The notes under the pieces are model-generated. The model did no database searches. It had not been told where the DNA came from and saw only the letters and a list, made by a program, of their open reading frames with translations. A program made the translations under genes and the position numbers. From Gp6-AA40 sp035293405 (lineage in GTDB: Bacteria; Acidobacteriota; Vicinamibacteria; Vicinamibacterales; UBA2999), in NCBI GenBank assembly GCA_035293405.1, contig DATDOE010000050.1, forward strand, positions 13,423-77,422: DNA of 64,000 nt, in the 5' to 3' direction. This document shows, in pieces, positions 34,636 through 42,454 of the stretch; the first letter of the stretch is position 1, and each line of letters begins with the position of its first letter.

Positions 34636-34678
34636 GCTGAGCTTAAACGAAGGGCGTTGGGTAGACAAGTAAACAGGA
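34636..34678. repeat. Conserved upstream box of the LuxR genes, copy 1
   Basis: GCTGAGCTTAAACGAAGGGCGTTGGGTAGACAAGTAAACAGGA-like sequence beginning 27 bases upstream of the LuxR start; bases 39414-39457 are the same box with about five changes. It marks the edge of a duplicated block and may carry the promoter of the regulator. Confidence 0.8.
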
Positions 34679-34711
34679 TTCGCTCTCGAATACCACGCAT
34701 TCGTCAGTCAT

Positions 34712-34841
34712 GTGCTTGGCGAAGCCGAAGTCGAGGACCTTCGAAGTCGAAGTGTTGGCCCAAGCGGCGAACGTGGATGTTCGACGGCTTGATGTCGCGG
34801 TGCACGAGGTTACATGCGCCTCGCTCAGCCGCCTCGCACAG
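34712..34841 (-). pseudogene. Decayed fragment of a Ser/Thr kinase gene
   Basis: Bases 34712-34841 match the minus-strand kinase gene at about 39925-40055, covering the catalytic loop region (H-R-D-I-K-P-S-N-I-H-V through D-F-G-L-A-K). Small deletions break the frame, and the flanking kinase sequence is gone. The identical stretch around GTGGATGTTCGACGGCTTGA makes the origin clear. Not translated as a kinase. Confidence 0.85.
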
Positions 34842-34938
34842 CGGCGCCGTGCTCGACGGCGGCGTTGAGCTGCAGGAGACCTGCGCGATCGTGCGCGCGG
34901 CCCTGAGAGGAACAGGGTTTTAGGTCAGGGGCTAGCGG
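34841..34938 (+). pseudogene. Decayed 3' end of a SUI1/YciH gene
   Basis: Reads S-G-A-V-L-D-G-G-V-E-L-Q and then A-L-R-G-T-G-F before a stop (34921), against G-G-A-V-L-D-G-G-I-E-L-Q and A-L-T-G-K-G-F-Q-V-K-G in the intact gene at 41651. A one-base and a two-base deletion have shifted and restored the frame, and a CAG codon has become TAG. The N-terminal two thirds of the gene are missing. Confidence 0.85.
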
Positions 34939-34944
34939 AAGCCC

Positions 34945-35003
34945 GTCACTCGGCTCGCAGTCCGTCGATGGGTCGACGCGCAGCGCCCTGAACACCGGTG
35001 GCA
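34945..35003 (-). pseudogene. Decayed 3' end of an ADOP permease gene
   Basis: Matches the last 20 codons of the permease gene at 45212 (P-P-V-L-R-A-L-R-V-D-P-V-D-G-L-R-A-E). One base is lost, so the reading R-A-L-R-V-D-P shifts frame before D-G-L-R-A-E. The ending is now read in frame by the PEP-CTERM gene. Confidence 0.85.
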
Positions 35004-35569
35004 GCATGCCTTCGCCGGCGCATCAACACAAGTGAGCCTAGCCCGGCACCAAGGAGCAGGATCGAGGTGGGCTCCGGGACAGCTGTTGTCGGCACAGCGG
35101 CGGTCGTCCCGTTAAACACGACTGGGTTGATTGGATCGACAGGATTTGTAAACAGCGCTTGAAATGGCACGCTGCCTACTTGAGCGTCAAAGACCGCTCT
35201 GAGGAGCGGTAGTGATTGACCAGGCCCGACGTCCGCGCCTGTCGGCTCGAGACCGGGCAGGAAAGAAAACGCATCGAAGAATCCTGGCCCTGAAATGCTC
35301 GTCCAGCCCGGAGGCGTGAGGGACGTGACCACAGACGTCGTGTCTGAGAAAAAGAGGGCGAAGTCGTAGGCATCGAAGCCCACCTCGGTCACGGGATCAG
35401 CCAGGTTGGAGAAGAAGTAGTCGTACTGAAACTGCCCGCCAGCGAGGGCGGTTTCGATGTACTCCAGGCTGGCGAGAGGTGCGGCCGAAGCGGGCCGGGC
35501 TTCGGCGCCGACGATCGCCAGCGCTCCTGCTACGGCGGCACAAGCAACGTTACGAATTGACCACGTCAT
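34946..35569 (-). CDS. PEP-CTERM surface protein with captured C-terminal tail
   Basis: 207 residues. Signal peptide (V-A-C-A-A-V-A-G-A-L-A-I-V-G-A-E-A), a beta-rich body of about 130 residues, and a PEP-CTERM sorting signal: V-P-E-P-T-S-I-L-L-L-G-A-G-L-G-S-L-V-L then R-R-R-R-H. Such signals are processed by an exosortase, not present in this window. PEP-CTERM proteins normally end within a few residues of the arginines; this one continues for 18 more, and the last ten (R-R-P-I-D-G-L-R-A-E) come from a permease gene remnant. ATG 35569 is favoured by GAGAGGAGC; ATG 35611 is the alternative. Confidence 0.83.
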   Translation of the reverse strand: MTWSIRNVACAAVAGALAIVGAEARPASAAPLASLEYIETALAGGQFQYDYFFSNLADPVTEVGFDAYDFALFFSDTTSVVTSLTPPGWTSISGPGFFDAFSFLPGLEPTGADVGPGQSLPLLRAVFDAQVGSVPFQALFTNPVDPINPVVFNGTTAAVPTTAVPEPTSILLLGAGLGSLVLMRRRRHAATGVQGAARRPIDGLRAE

Positions 35570-35639
35570 CTCTCTGCGCTCCTCTCGAGCAGCTGTCGCA
35601 GGTATTTTCATCAGTAGCCAGACCTGGTTCTCGATCGGG

Positions 35640-37370
35640 TCATGGCGCCGTCATGGTCAACGCACCGCCGGCAAGCGCCACACTGGGCGTCGAGTAGTGC
35701 ACCGCGCCATCAGGTCTGCGGATCACGATGCCGAAGGTATCAGGCGAGCCATCCGTCGCGGTCGCCGTGAAGCCGTACCCAGCAACCCCATTCACCGACC
35801 CCGTACCCACAATCACCGCTGTGGTCCCGTTCACAGTGAAGGTGCTGATGCCGCTGCTGGCGAAGTTCATGCGCGTTCGCGTGTACGCATACACCACTGA
35901 TCCAGTCGGTGACAGTGGACCTCTGGCGTCAACAGAGAAGCTCGCGCGGTAGGTTGGCATCTCCGGGAAGTTATAGCCGCCGCCAGCGATCCGACGCTGC
36001 GCCGAGACGACGGTCACCTGCGAGGTGGCCGTGCCGATGTTCCCACTCGCGTCCTCGAAGCGGAAGGCCACCGTCGTCGTACCAAGCGGAAACAGCGTCG
36101 CGTTCGTGGCATCCGCACCGCCGACCCGTGGTGTCAGTCGCACAGGGTTAGGGTCGGCATTGTCTGTCGCGGTTCCGCCGGCCAGAAACGCCGCGAGCGC
36201 ACCGGAAAGCGCACCCGTCGCGCCAGATGGCTGAGTCGCCTCGATCGTGATCGGTGTTGGCGCTGTGACAACAGGGGCAGTCGCGTCAACGGGATCGGCG
36301 CGGTACACACCTAAGCGACCGTCTGCAAGGAACGCGAAGAACGCCACCTGACCGCTGTTGTTGATCGCTTCCTCCCACACAAACCCAGCCACGTAGGTCG
36401 ACCCGTCAAGGGCGTCGCCTTGAGCAATGATCTTTTCATTTGGCGATCCGGGGCGCCCGACGAAAATGCCTTCGTCTTGTCCGCCAAGACTTCGCCGAAA
36501 CACCACGGCACCGGAATCATTGATGGCGATGCGGTCGAGCGGCGATGTGCCCACCAGCGTCAACGAAAAGCCATCGGATGTTGTGTAGACATTCGGCGAC
36601 CCGGTCGTGCTCCCGACAAATGCGACTGTTCCCGAGTTGTTGATCACCGGCCTGGCGAGGAGGACGATCTGAATGATTCCGACTGAGACAGCATCTCCGG
36701 ATTCGATCAAAGGCACGGCCGATCCACGGTAGATGCTGATGTTTCCAGCAGCACTCGCAAGAAAGGGAACGGTCAGGTTGTCGTTGATGCTGGCAGGGCC
36801 GACAAAAAAGCTCAGCGGGGGATCCGTCAACGGGTTGTAGACCGAAGGACCGTTCGGGGCAACGTAGATGCCTAGCGCACCCGGACTTGGGAGCGCGACG
36901 AAGGCTGCGCTGCCGCTGTTACTCAGGGGGGTGTAGGCAGTGTTCGAGCCACCATCAAGGAACGGAGCAGTGTCCGAGCGTGCGAGGGTTGTCAGCGTTC
37001 CACCACTATTCTTCACGAGCGTTGAGATATTGGTCTGACTGTTGTGGCTCACATACGCGATCTCATCAAAGTCATTGATGGAGGGGCAGATTGACGCTAT
37101 GACTGGCGTGACCTGCGTGAACGACTGACCGTCTCCACGCCATAACTGGCCTTGAAACACCGCGATGACTGTGCCCCTGCTATTCAACCCGACGCAAGAG
37201 ATACCGCCCACCCCTGGGTTGCTGATGGTGTCTGCGATCTTCGTGAACGTGTACTGAGTGGCTTGCGCGTACGCGACACCGGGGGTCGCCATGAGCGCCA
37301 GCAACAGTCCGAACAGCAGCCTCACAGTGAAGCGTGAGAGCGTTCCCTGACGGGCCGATGTGACACGCAT
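35640..37370 (-). CDS. Large secreted beta-propeller-like protein with HYR domain
   Basis: 576 residues. Signal peptide (L-L-F-G-L-L-L-A-L-M-A-T-P-G-V-A-Y-A-Q-A). About 30-375: repeated units with I-N-x-x-G-x-V-A-F (for example V-I-N-N-S-G-T-V-A-F-V-G and A-I-N-N-S-G-Q-V-A-F-F-A), the mark of a choice-of-anchor/propeller-like family in Acidobacteria and Planctomycetes. About 385-475: an HYR/Ig-like domain (V-V-T-A-P-T-P-I-T-I-E-A-T...G-T-T-T-V-A-F-R-F-E-D-A-S-G-N). The last 100 residues are beta-rich (post-COAP-1-like). Probably a surface or extracellular protein. GGAGGTTGT precedes the ATG. Lies head-to-tail with the PEP-CTERM gene. Confidence 0.8.
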   Translation of the reverse strand: MRVTSARQGTLSRFTVRLLFGLLLALMATPGVAYAQATQYTFTKIADTISNPGVGGISCVGLNSRGTVIAVFQGQLWRGDGQSFTQVTPVIASICPSINDFDEIAYVSHNSQTNISTLVKNSGGTLTTLARSDTAPFLDGGSNTAYTPLSNSGSAAFVALPSPGALGIYVAPNGPSVYNPLTDPPLSFFVGPASINDNLTVPFLASAAGNISIYRGSAVPLIESGDAVSVGIIQIVLLARPVINNSGTVAFVGSTTGSPNVYTTSDGFSLTLVGTSPLDRIAINDSGAVVFRRSLGGQDEGIFVGRPGSPNEKIIAQGDALDGSTYVAGFVWEEAINNSGQVAFFAFLADGRLGVYRADPVDATAPVVTAPTPITIEATQPSGATGALSGALAAFLAGGTATDNADPNPVRLTPRVGGADATNATLFPLGTTTVAFRFEDASGNIGTATSQVTVVSAQRRIAGGGYNFPEMPTYRASFSVDARGPLSPTGSVVYAYTRTRMNFASSGISTFTVNGTTAVIVGTGSVNGVAGYGFTATATDGSPDTFGIVIRRPDGAVHYSTPSVALAGGALTMTAP

Positions 37371-37476
37371 ACAACCTCCGATGAACCTGACCGTCGCAAC
37401 TGAAGCAGTGAACTGAATCGCGCGGCTCGCACACGTCGAGCGGCGATTGCCTCTGCGACGGTGCAAGAACCCGGCC

Positions 37477-37944
37477 TCATGACCCATCGGTGGGCGTCTC
37501 AGAAATTACCGTCCTGAGCGCCGCATCGATCGAGTCGCGAGTCGAATCTCTTCCAAGACCGTAGCGCTTCCAGATTCGCCACACGCTGCTCGCGCTCGTG
37601 CCCGCCTCGGCTGCGACCCGACGTACAGAGCGCGTGCCCTTCAGGAGGAGGCGCGTCGCTTCGAGTACAGACACGGCAGTCAAGACCGAGATTCCAAGCG
37701 GCCTGCCGCGGCCGGGCGCTTCAGTGGCCAGCGCGGCGAGCCCACCGTGCTCGAACCGACGCAGCCAGAGCCGCACCGTTGCCGGTGCGACCTGAAGTTG
37801 TGCGGCAATGTCGGCACTCGACCGTCCACGACTCGCCAGCAGTACGATGCGGCTGCGAACGACGACCCGATACGGAGATGTTCGACTCCGTACCCAGTCG
37901 TGAAGCTGCTCTCGCTCCGCGGCGGACAACTGCTCCACTCGCAT
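37477..37944 (-). CDS. Helix-turn-helix protein related to the IS630 transposase N-terminus
   Basis: About 155 residues from ATG 37944 (an in-frame ATG at 38103 would add 53 residues of low-complexity character). It contains two helix-turn-helix units: A-E-R-E-Q-L-H-D-W-V...S-S-A-D-I-A-A-Q-L-Q-V-A-P-A-T-V-R-L-W-L-R-R-F and S-V-R-R-V-A-A-E-A-G-T-S-A-S-S-V-W-R-I-W-K-R-Y-G-L. This is the DNA-binding half of IS630-type transposases, but no DDE catalytic half follows and no terminal repeats are seen. It may be a domesticated DNA-binding protein or a truncated element. Confidence 0.72.
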   Translation of the reverse strand: MRVEQLSAAEREQLHDWVRSRTSPYRVVVRSRIVLLASRGRSSADIAAQLQVAPATVRLWLRRFEHGGLAALATEAPGRGRPLGISVLTAVSVLEATRLLLKGTRSVRRVAAEAGTSASSVWRIWKRYGLGRDSTRDSIDAALRTVISETPTDGS

Positions 37945-38189
37945 CGCTGTGGCAACCCGCGAAGCAGGTATTTTCTGAAACGCCCTCGGCGTATCGTCGT
38001 TGTTCGGCTCGAGATGAGTCTGTATGTCAGCGCGACGCTGACCTTCGTTCTTCCGGCGGTGCGCCTTCGTGCGTCGGGGACCAGACGCCGCATGAACGGA
38101 CATGAGCACAGTGCGGGGATTCTGCGCAGATGGAACGGAACGCACCAGCCCCATTTGGGGGTAGCACATCGCGCACACAGAAGGAACGT

Positions 38190-39326
38190 CTACAGAACTG
38201 GCGGAGCCGACAATGCCAGGCGAATGAGGTCCGCCTGACGATGGGTACTGGTCTTCTCGAGGATCGCCTTCAGCCGAGTGCGGACGGTTTCTCTTTGCAA
38301 GCCCAAGCGGATCGCCGCCTCGTCCAGCGTCACACCCTGAGCGAGGAGACGGGTCAGCTTGGCCTCTGCCGGCGTGAGGCCGAGAAACACACCGAGTATT
38401 TCTTCGTCTGGGACGGCGACACGCTCTGGATCCGTCACGGTCACCATTGCCACGGCAGGCTCGAAGCCGAGGAACATCTGGCGTCTGAAAGACAGCGCAG
38501 TCACGAGCACCATCAGCGGCCGGCGGCCCGACGGCCGGCCCAGGGCAAGGGCGCCGCCGCTTCCGATGCCCTCACCCTTGGATGTGGCGGCGGCATCGGC
38601 GAGCAGCGATCGAAGGCGAGTGGTGTCAGCTGCTCGGGCCGCAAGCAGCTCACCGTCTTCAACGCACAGTCCATCGCGAGTGGCTACCACTCGCTCAGCC
38701 TCCCGATTCATGTACATCACGGTGCCCGCTGCATCGATCAGGAACACCGCGTGAGTAGCCCGGTCGATCACACTGGAAAAGTCCTCGGAAGCAGCCTCAG
38801 CGGTGGTAATCCGCCTGTGCAACTGCAAGGTGCGCTGGAGGTGCGGCATCAACGCGTCGAGAAGCGCAGCATCATCGGTCCCAAAAGGTCCTCGCCTCTC
38901 GGTCCCATTGATCGATATCACCGAGAGCATCTGCGGTCCGGTTTCGATCATCCCCACGATGCATCGGACCATGTCGTTCGGGCGCGCGAAACCAGCGTAG
39001 TACTCCGTCCGCTTCAACTGCGAGTGGGTAATCAGGTCGTCGCCTATAGCGATCGTTCCAGGGGTAACGTTCTGCAGGCTGGGACTCCGTCCCCATGGAT
39101 CGAATGCATACCAGTGACGCCGGTACGCGTCGAGCGCGGCTGGGTCCGTCCGGATGGTCATCGCGACGCTGGCATGACGATGCGAGTTTATCGAGATGAA
39201 ATGTGCGCTCGATCCGTTCAGGCGCCTGCACAGCTCATCAAGGAAGGCCTGCCAGCCGGCGTCGCCTCCGGGCGCAGCGTAGAGGCGCTGAATCAGGTCG
39301 AGCAGGTCAGAAGTGCGGCGAGACAT
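38190..39326 (-). CDS. LuxR-type transcriptional regulator (copy B)
   Basis: 378 residues; paralogue of the gene at 33476 over its whole length. Helix-turn-helix at the end: L-T-P-A-E-A-K-L-T-R-L-L-A-Q-G-V, R-L-G-L-Q-R-E-T-V-R-T-R-L-K-A-I-L-E-K-T-S-T-H. PAS-like segment V-I-D-R-A-T-H-A-V-F-L-I-D-A-A-G-T-V-M-Y. The N-terminal 190 residues form the same unknown sensor as in copy A. Its start overlaps the remnant of a third copy. Likely regulator of nearby genes; target not shown. Confidence 0.9.
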   Translation of the reverse strand: MSRRTSDLLDLIQRLYAAPGGDAGWQAFLDELCRRLNGSSAHFISINSHRHASVAMTIRTDPAALDAYRRHWYAFDPWGRSPSLQNVTPGTIAIGDDLITHSQLKRTEYYAGFARPNDMVRCIVGMIETGPQMLSVISINGTERRGPFGTDDAALLDALMPHLQRTLQLHRRITTAEAASEDFSSVIDRATHAVFLIDAAGTVMYMNREAERVVATRDGLCVEDGELLAARAADTTRLRSLLADAAATSKGEGIGSGGALALGRPSGRRPLMVLVTALSFRRQMFLGFEPAVAMVTVTDPERVAVPDEEILGVFLGLTPAEAKLTRLLAQGVTLDEAAIRLGLQRETVRTRLKAILEKTSTHRQADLIRLALSAPPVL

Positions 39327-39411
39327 TCAACACCAAACGCACCGAGTCGGTCTGACTATGAGGGCTGCTTTTCTCGAAGATCGCCTTTGAGCGAGTGCGG
39401 ACAGCTGCAGT
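39307..39411 (-). pseudogene. Remnant of a third LuxR-type regulator (copy C)
   Basis: Reads A-V-R-T-R-S-K-A-I-F-E-K-S-S-P-H-S-Q-T-D-S-V-R-L-V-L-N followed by V-S-P-H-F and a stop, matching the last 35 codons of copies A and B. Everything upstream of the helix-turn-helix has been deleted, and the remnant joins directly to the copy-A-type upstream box at 39414. Confidence 0.88.
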
Positions 39412-39413
39412 GC

Positions 39414-39457
39414 GACTGAGCTTAGACGAAGGGCGGTGGGGAGACAAGTAAACAGGA
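39414..39457. repeat. Conserved upstream box of the LuxR genes, copy 2
   Basis: Near-identical to 34636-34678 (shared core GACAAGTAAACAGGA and ACGAAGGGCG). It now follows the LuxR remnant and precedes the kinase stop codon. Confidence 0.8.
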
Positions 39458-39487
39458 GCCTCCAGGCTCCATTGATCTCGGGCTACG

Positions 39488-41050
39488 TCACGGAAGGCAC
39501 AGTTCGGGCAGGTGCCTCTCCCACCACGCACGCGCCTGTTCCTGTTCCCACGCACCGTCACGCCGGATCCTCTTCGCCATCTGAAGGATCTCCTGCGCAT
39601 CCTGCGGACGCTTCGCCCGATCCTTCTCGAGGCACTTGAGGATCAGATCGTCGAGCGCCGCCGGCACACTGAGCTCCGTCCGTTGCGACGGTGGAACCGG
39701 CGCGTCCTTCACATGCCGGACCATCGTCTTCATTGACGTCTCGGCCTCGAACACGAGCTCACCGGTCAGCAGGTAGTAGGCGACGCAGCCGAGGGCGTAG
39801 ATGTCGGCGCGGCGATCGACGTCGGCCTCACCCAGAATGATTTCCGGCGCCATGTAGGCCGGGGTCCCGGTCGCGTGATCGATCGCCGCCAGCGTCTCGT
39901 TGTTCGAATCCGGACGACGGTCCTTGGCCAGGCCGAAGTCGAGAACCTTCACGAAGTCATAGTGCAGGCCGACGCGGCAGACGTGGATGTTCGACGGCTT
40001 GATGTCCCGGTGCACGAGGCCCGTCGCGTGCGCCTCGCTCAACGACTCGCACACCTGCTCGAGCAGATACAGCACCCGCTCGGCGGGCTGCTCGCCGAAT
40101 TCGCGGACCAGTGACTCCATGTCGCGGCCCACGAGCAGCTCCATCACGTAGTAGAACGCCCCGGTGTCGGAGATGCCGAAGTCGTAGAGATGGATCGTGT
40201 GCGGCGAGCGGAGGAGCGCCGTGGCCTGCGCCTCGCGCTCGAACCGCGTCAGCACAACCCGCCGCGCCGTGACGTCGCCGCCCAGCTTCTCCGGACGAAT
40301 CAGCTTGATCGCGGCCCGTCGAGCCAGCAGATAGTGCCTCGCACGCCACACCTCACCCATGCCGCCACGCCCGAGCAGCTCCTCGAGCTGATAGCTCCCG
40401 ATCTTCCGCGCCTGCTGCTGGGCGTTCCACACCAGGTGCGAGAGGATGACGCCCAACGTGCACGACGACACCACGAAGACGTAGTTGCTCGCGAAATCAA
40501 TCAGCTCGCGGCGGCCCATCCACTCAGCCCGGGCAGCGGGCGACACGGCGGCGCCCATACCCATCACCAGCGGGAACGCCATGCCGACCAGCACGAAGGT
40601 CGCCAGCCCGCGGCGCCAGTGCGTCGGGACGAGCGCTGCCCACACCAGCGCGATCAGCGAGATGCCGTGCATGTAGGGACTGACGATCCCCCCGAGGTGG
40701 ATGGCCATCAGCGAGACCGTGAAGGCGGCCGCGAAGAAGCACAGGACCAGCCCCGGGAACAGCCGTTTGGCGTCGGCGGTTTCGGGAAGAGTGGCGCGGT
40801 AGAACACGAAGAACAGCAGCTCGATCAGAATGCGATAGAGGATGAACAGCCTGAAGGGCGCACCGGGGAACGCGACGAAGCACATGTAGACGTCGAGCGC
40901 GGTGAACGAGGGCCAGATCCAGAGGCCCGAGCGGATCGCTCGCGAAATGGCGTATTTCTCGACCCCGCCGGCGAGATTGGCGAGGGTTTCGGACGCGACG
41001 TTCCTGGTGCCGGTGGTGTCCGATCGTACGGTATGCGAGGAATCCTGCAT
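39488..41050 (-). CDS. Membrane serine/threonine protein kinase
   Basis: 520 residues. The N-terminal 215 residues hold five or six membrane helices (for example F-I-L-Y-R-I-L-I-E-L-L-F-F-V-F-Y, L-F-P-G-L-V-L-C-F-F-A-A-A-F-T, G-L-A-T-F-V-L-V-G-M-A-F-P-L). The PknB-type kinase domain follows (about 222-490): G-R-G-G-M-G-E-V, A-I-K-L-I with the ATP-binding Lys, H-R-D-I-K-P-S-N, D-F-G-L-A-K and G-T-P-A-Y-M-A-P-E. All catalytic residues are present. Most bacterial kinases have the membrane part after the kinase domain; here it comes first. ATG 41050 chosen over the GTG at 41080. A decayed copy lies at 34712. Confidence 0.93.
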   Translation of the reverse strand: MQDSSHTVRSDTTGTRNVASETLANLAGGVEKYAISRAIRSGLWIWPSFTALDVYMCFVAFPGAPFRLFILYRILIELLFFVFYRATLPETADAKRLFPGLVLCFFAAAFTVSLMAIHLGGIVSPYMHGISLIALVWAALVPTHWRRGLATFVLVGMAFPLVMGMGAAVSPAARAEWMGRRELIDFASNYVFVVSSCTLGVILSHLVWNAQQQARKIGSYQLEELLGRGGMGEVWRARHYLLARRAAIKLIRPEKLGGDVTARRVVLTRFEREAQATALLRSPHTIHLYDFGISDTGAFYYVMELLVGRDMESLVREFGEQPAERVLYLLEQVCESLSEAHATGLVHRDIKPSNIHVCRVGLHYDFVKVLDFGLAKDRRPDSNNETLAAIDHATGTPAYMAPEIILGEADVDRRADIYALGCVAYYLLTGELVFEAETSMKTMVRHVKDAPVPPSQRTELSVPAALDDLILKCLEKDRAKRPQDAQEILQMAKRIRRDGAWEQEQARAWWERHLPELCLP

Positions 41051-41460
41051 GTGCCCGCGTTGGCACACACTGTAGACCAATCAGTCAATCCCTAGCTGTC
41101 AAGGTCCGGGGGCAAGAACCCGAAGAAGAGATAAACCGCAGGGATCGCAAAGGAACACAGAGATCCGCAGAGGGAGATACGGGTGACCGCGCTACGCGCG
41201 GCATGGATCGAGGAGAGACCGCGACCGCAAACGCGTGGGGACTCTCTCATCGCGCTTGCGATCGCGGCCTCTCCTCGATCCATGAGCCGGCCGTAGGCAG
41301 CCGTAGGCCGGCGTCACCCGTGGCCGTCTTCTCTGCGATTCCCTGCGGCCCTCAGCTGTTCTCTGCGTTAACGCTCTTCCCAGCGCTGTCCTCCTTCTCT
41401 GCGCCCACAAAGACCGATCTTCTTGACGTCCAGCCGCTAACCGCCCATGCTTGAGGGCAG
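41051..41460. other. Intergenic region with nested inverted repeats, no gene seen before 41461
   Basis: 410 bases. The centre is a 33-base imperfect palindrome (see 41203-41283). Outer arms (about 41140-41190 and 41308-41352) also match in inverted orientation around CCGCAGGGATCGCA...CGGGTGAC. The open frames on both strands here are by-products of the palindrome. Confidence 0.7.
41203..41283. repeat. 33-base inverted repeat with 15-base loop
   Basis: Left arm 41203-41235 begins ATGGATCGAGGAGAGACCGC; right arm 41251-41283 is its complement with three changes. The loop is TGGGGACTCTCTCAT. The structure is long and strong enough to extrude as a cruciform or fold as RNA. It lies between the divergent kinase (minus) and zinc-finger (plus) genes. 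Confidence 0.88.
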
Positions 41461-41637
41461 ATGCAGCGGATCCACATATCACCAGGCAAGGCCCTGTGCC
41501 GCTCGTGCGGCGTGCAGGTCTCGATGAACCAGCTCTCCACCCACATCGCCAGGGAACACCCGCGGCCCAACCGGCCGGACATGACCCCGACGCTGATCCG
41601 AAAAAAGAAAGCGCCACGCCCGCGTCTCGGGCGCTAG
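41461..41637 (+). CDS. Small C2H2-type zinc-finger-like protein
   Basis: 58 residues. It contains C-R-S-C, then after 11 residues H-I-A-R-E-H, a C-x2-C-x11-H-x4-H arrangement like a C2H2 zinc finger. The C-terminal 25 residues are rich in Pro, Arg and Lys (K-K-K-A-P-R-P-R-L-G-R), as expected for nucleic-acid contact. GAGGGCAG precedes the ATG. It ends 13 bases before the SUI1 gene, so the two are probably co-transcribed. No family is recognised; a ribosome- or RNA-linked role is a guess from the neighbour. Confidence 0.65.
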   Translation: MQRIHISPGKALCRSCGVQVSMNQLSTHIAREHPRPNRPDMTPTLIRKKKAPRPRLGR

Positions 41638-41650
41638 CAGCCGTCGAGCG

Positions 41651-42004
41651 ATGGCCGACTCCAACGCTCGCATCGTCTACTCCACCGGCGTCGGCCGCAT
41701 GTGTCCCGACTGCGGCGCTCCGCAGCAGGCCTGCCGCTGCGGACAGCGCACCGACGATCCCACACTCCCCCGCCGCATCGTCGCCAAGCTCCGCATGGAG
41801 AAGAAAGGGCGCGGCGGCAAGACGGTGACCGTCGTGGACGGCCTGCCCGGCAACGCCGCGTTCCTCAAGGATCTCTGTCAGGAGTTGAAGCGCGTGTGCG
41901 GCACCGGCGGCGCCGTGCTCGATGGCGGGATCGAGCTACAGGGCGACCTGCGCGATCGCGTGCGCACGGCCCTGACCGGCAAGGGGTTTCAGGTCAAAGG
42001 CTAG
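41651..42004 (+). CDS. yciH: SUI1/YciH-type translation initiation factor homologue
   Basis: 117 residues, the usual length of bacterial YciH. The N-terminus has a small Cys-rich knuckle (C-P-D-C-G-A-P-Q-Q-A-C-R-C). The SUI1 fold covers about 42-117: K-L-R-M-E-K-K-G-R-G-G-K-T-V-T-V-V-D-G-L, L-C-Q-E-L-K-R-V-C-G-T-G-G and L-R-D-R-V-R-T-A-L-T-G-K-G-F-Q-V-K-G. In E. coli YciH influences initiation fidelity. It follows the zinc-finger miniprotein. A decayed partial copy lies at 34841. Confidence 0.92.
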   Translation: MADSNARIVYSTGVGRMCPDCGAPQQACRCGQRTDDPTLPRRIVAKLRMEKKGRGGKTVTVVDGLPGNAAFLKDLCQELKRVCGTGGAVLDGGIELQGDLRDRVRTALTGKGFQVKG

Positions 42005-42108
42005 CCAGGGTCGAGCGAGGCCCCGCTTCCCTGGACGGTCTTGGTAAGGGGGGCAACCTTCTTCTTCCCAAGATCGTCTAGGTAAGCACGCCGACGCGGC
42101 ACACGACC

Positions 42109-42453
42109 ATGGCCGTCAGACAAATCGACCTCATCCAGGGCACGCTCGACCTGCTGATCCTCAAGAGCCTCAGCACGGCGCCCAACCACGGATACGGCAT
42201 CGCCATGCGGATCCATCAGCTCTCCGACGATGAGTTGAGGGTCGAGGAGGGGTCGCTGTATCCGGCGCTGTACCGGATGGAGGAGCAGGGACTCATCGAG
42301 TCCGAATGGGGCGTGACCGAGAACAACCGGAAGGCCAAGTTCTACAAGCTGACCCGGAAGGGACGAACCGCCGCGCAAGCCGAGCTCGATGGCTGGATGC
42401 GGCTGTCGAAGGCGGTCACGCGAGTGCTGCGCGCGCTGGAGCAGGGAGCCTGA
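42109..42453 (+). CDS. PadR family transcriptional regulator
   Basis: 114 residues: the PadR winged helix with L-D-L-L-I-L-K-S-L, H-G-Y-G-I-A-M-R-I-H, E-G-S-L-Y-P-A-L-Y-R-M-E-E-Q-G-L-I and the closing dimer helix. One base separates its stop from the start of the ADOP permease, so the two form an operon. PadR-ADOP pairs are standard in Acidobacteria, and the regulator presumably senses the permease's substrate or its own effector. Confidence 0.93.
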   Translation: MAVRQIDLIQGTLDLLILKSLSTAPNHGYGIAMRIHQLSDDELRVEEGSLYPALYRMEEQGLIESEWGVTENNRKAKFYKLTRKGRTAAQAELDGWMRLSKAVTRVLRALEQGA

Positions 42454-42454
42454 G

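Noticed and set aside
36420..37078. Short frames opposite the large propeller-like gene
   Set aside because: No start signals and no motif; the minus strand has a signal peptide and periodic I-N-N-S-G units.
37477..38178. Complete IS630 insertion sequence
   Set aside because: Only the helix-turn-helix half is present; there is no DDE domain, no terminal inverted repeat and no TA duplication that I can see.
41092..41454. Two facing small open frames that both begin M-D-R-G-E
   Set aside because: They start in the two arms of the palindrome at 41203-41283 and therefore share the same first residues; no ribosome site.
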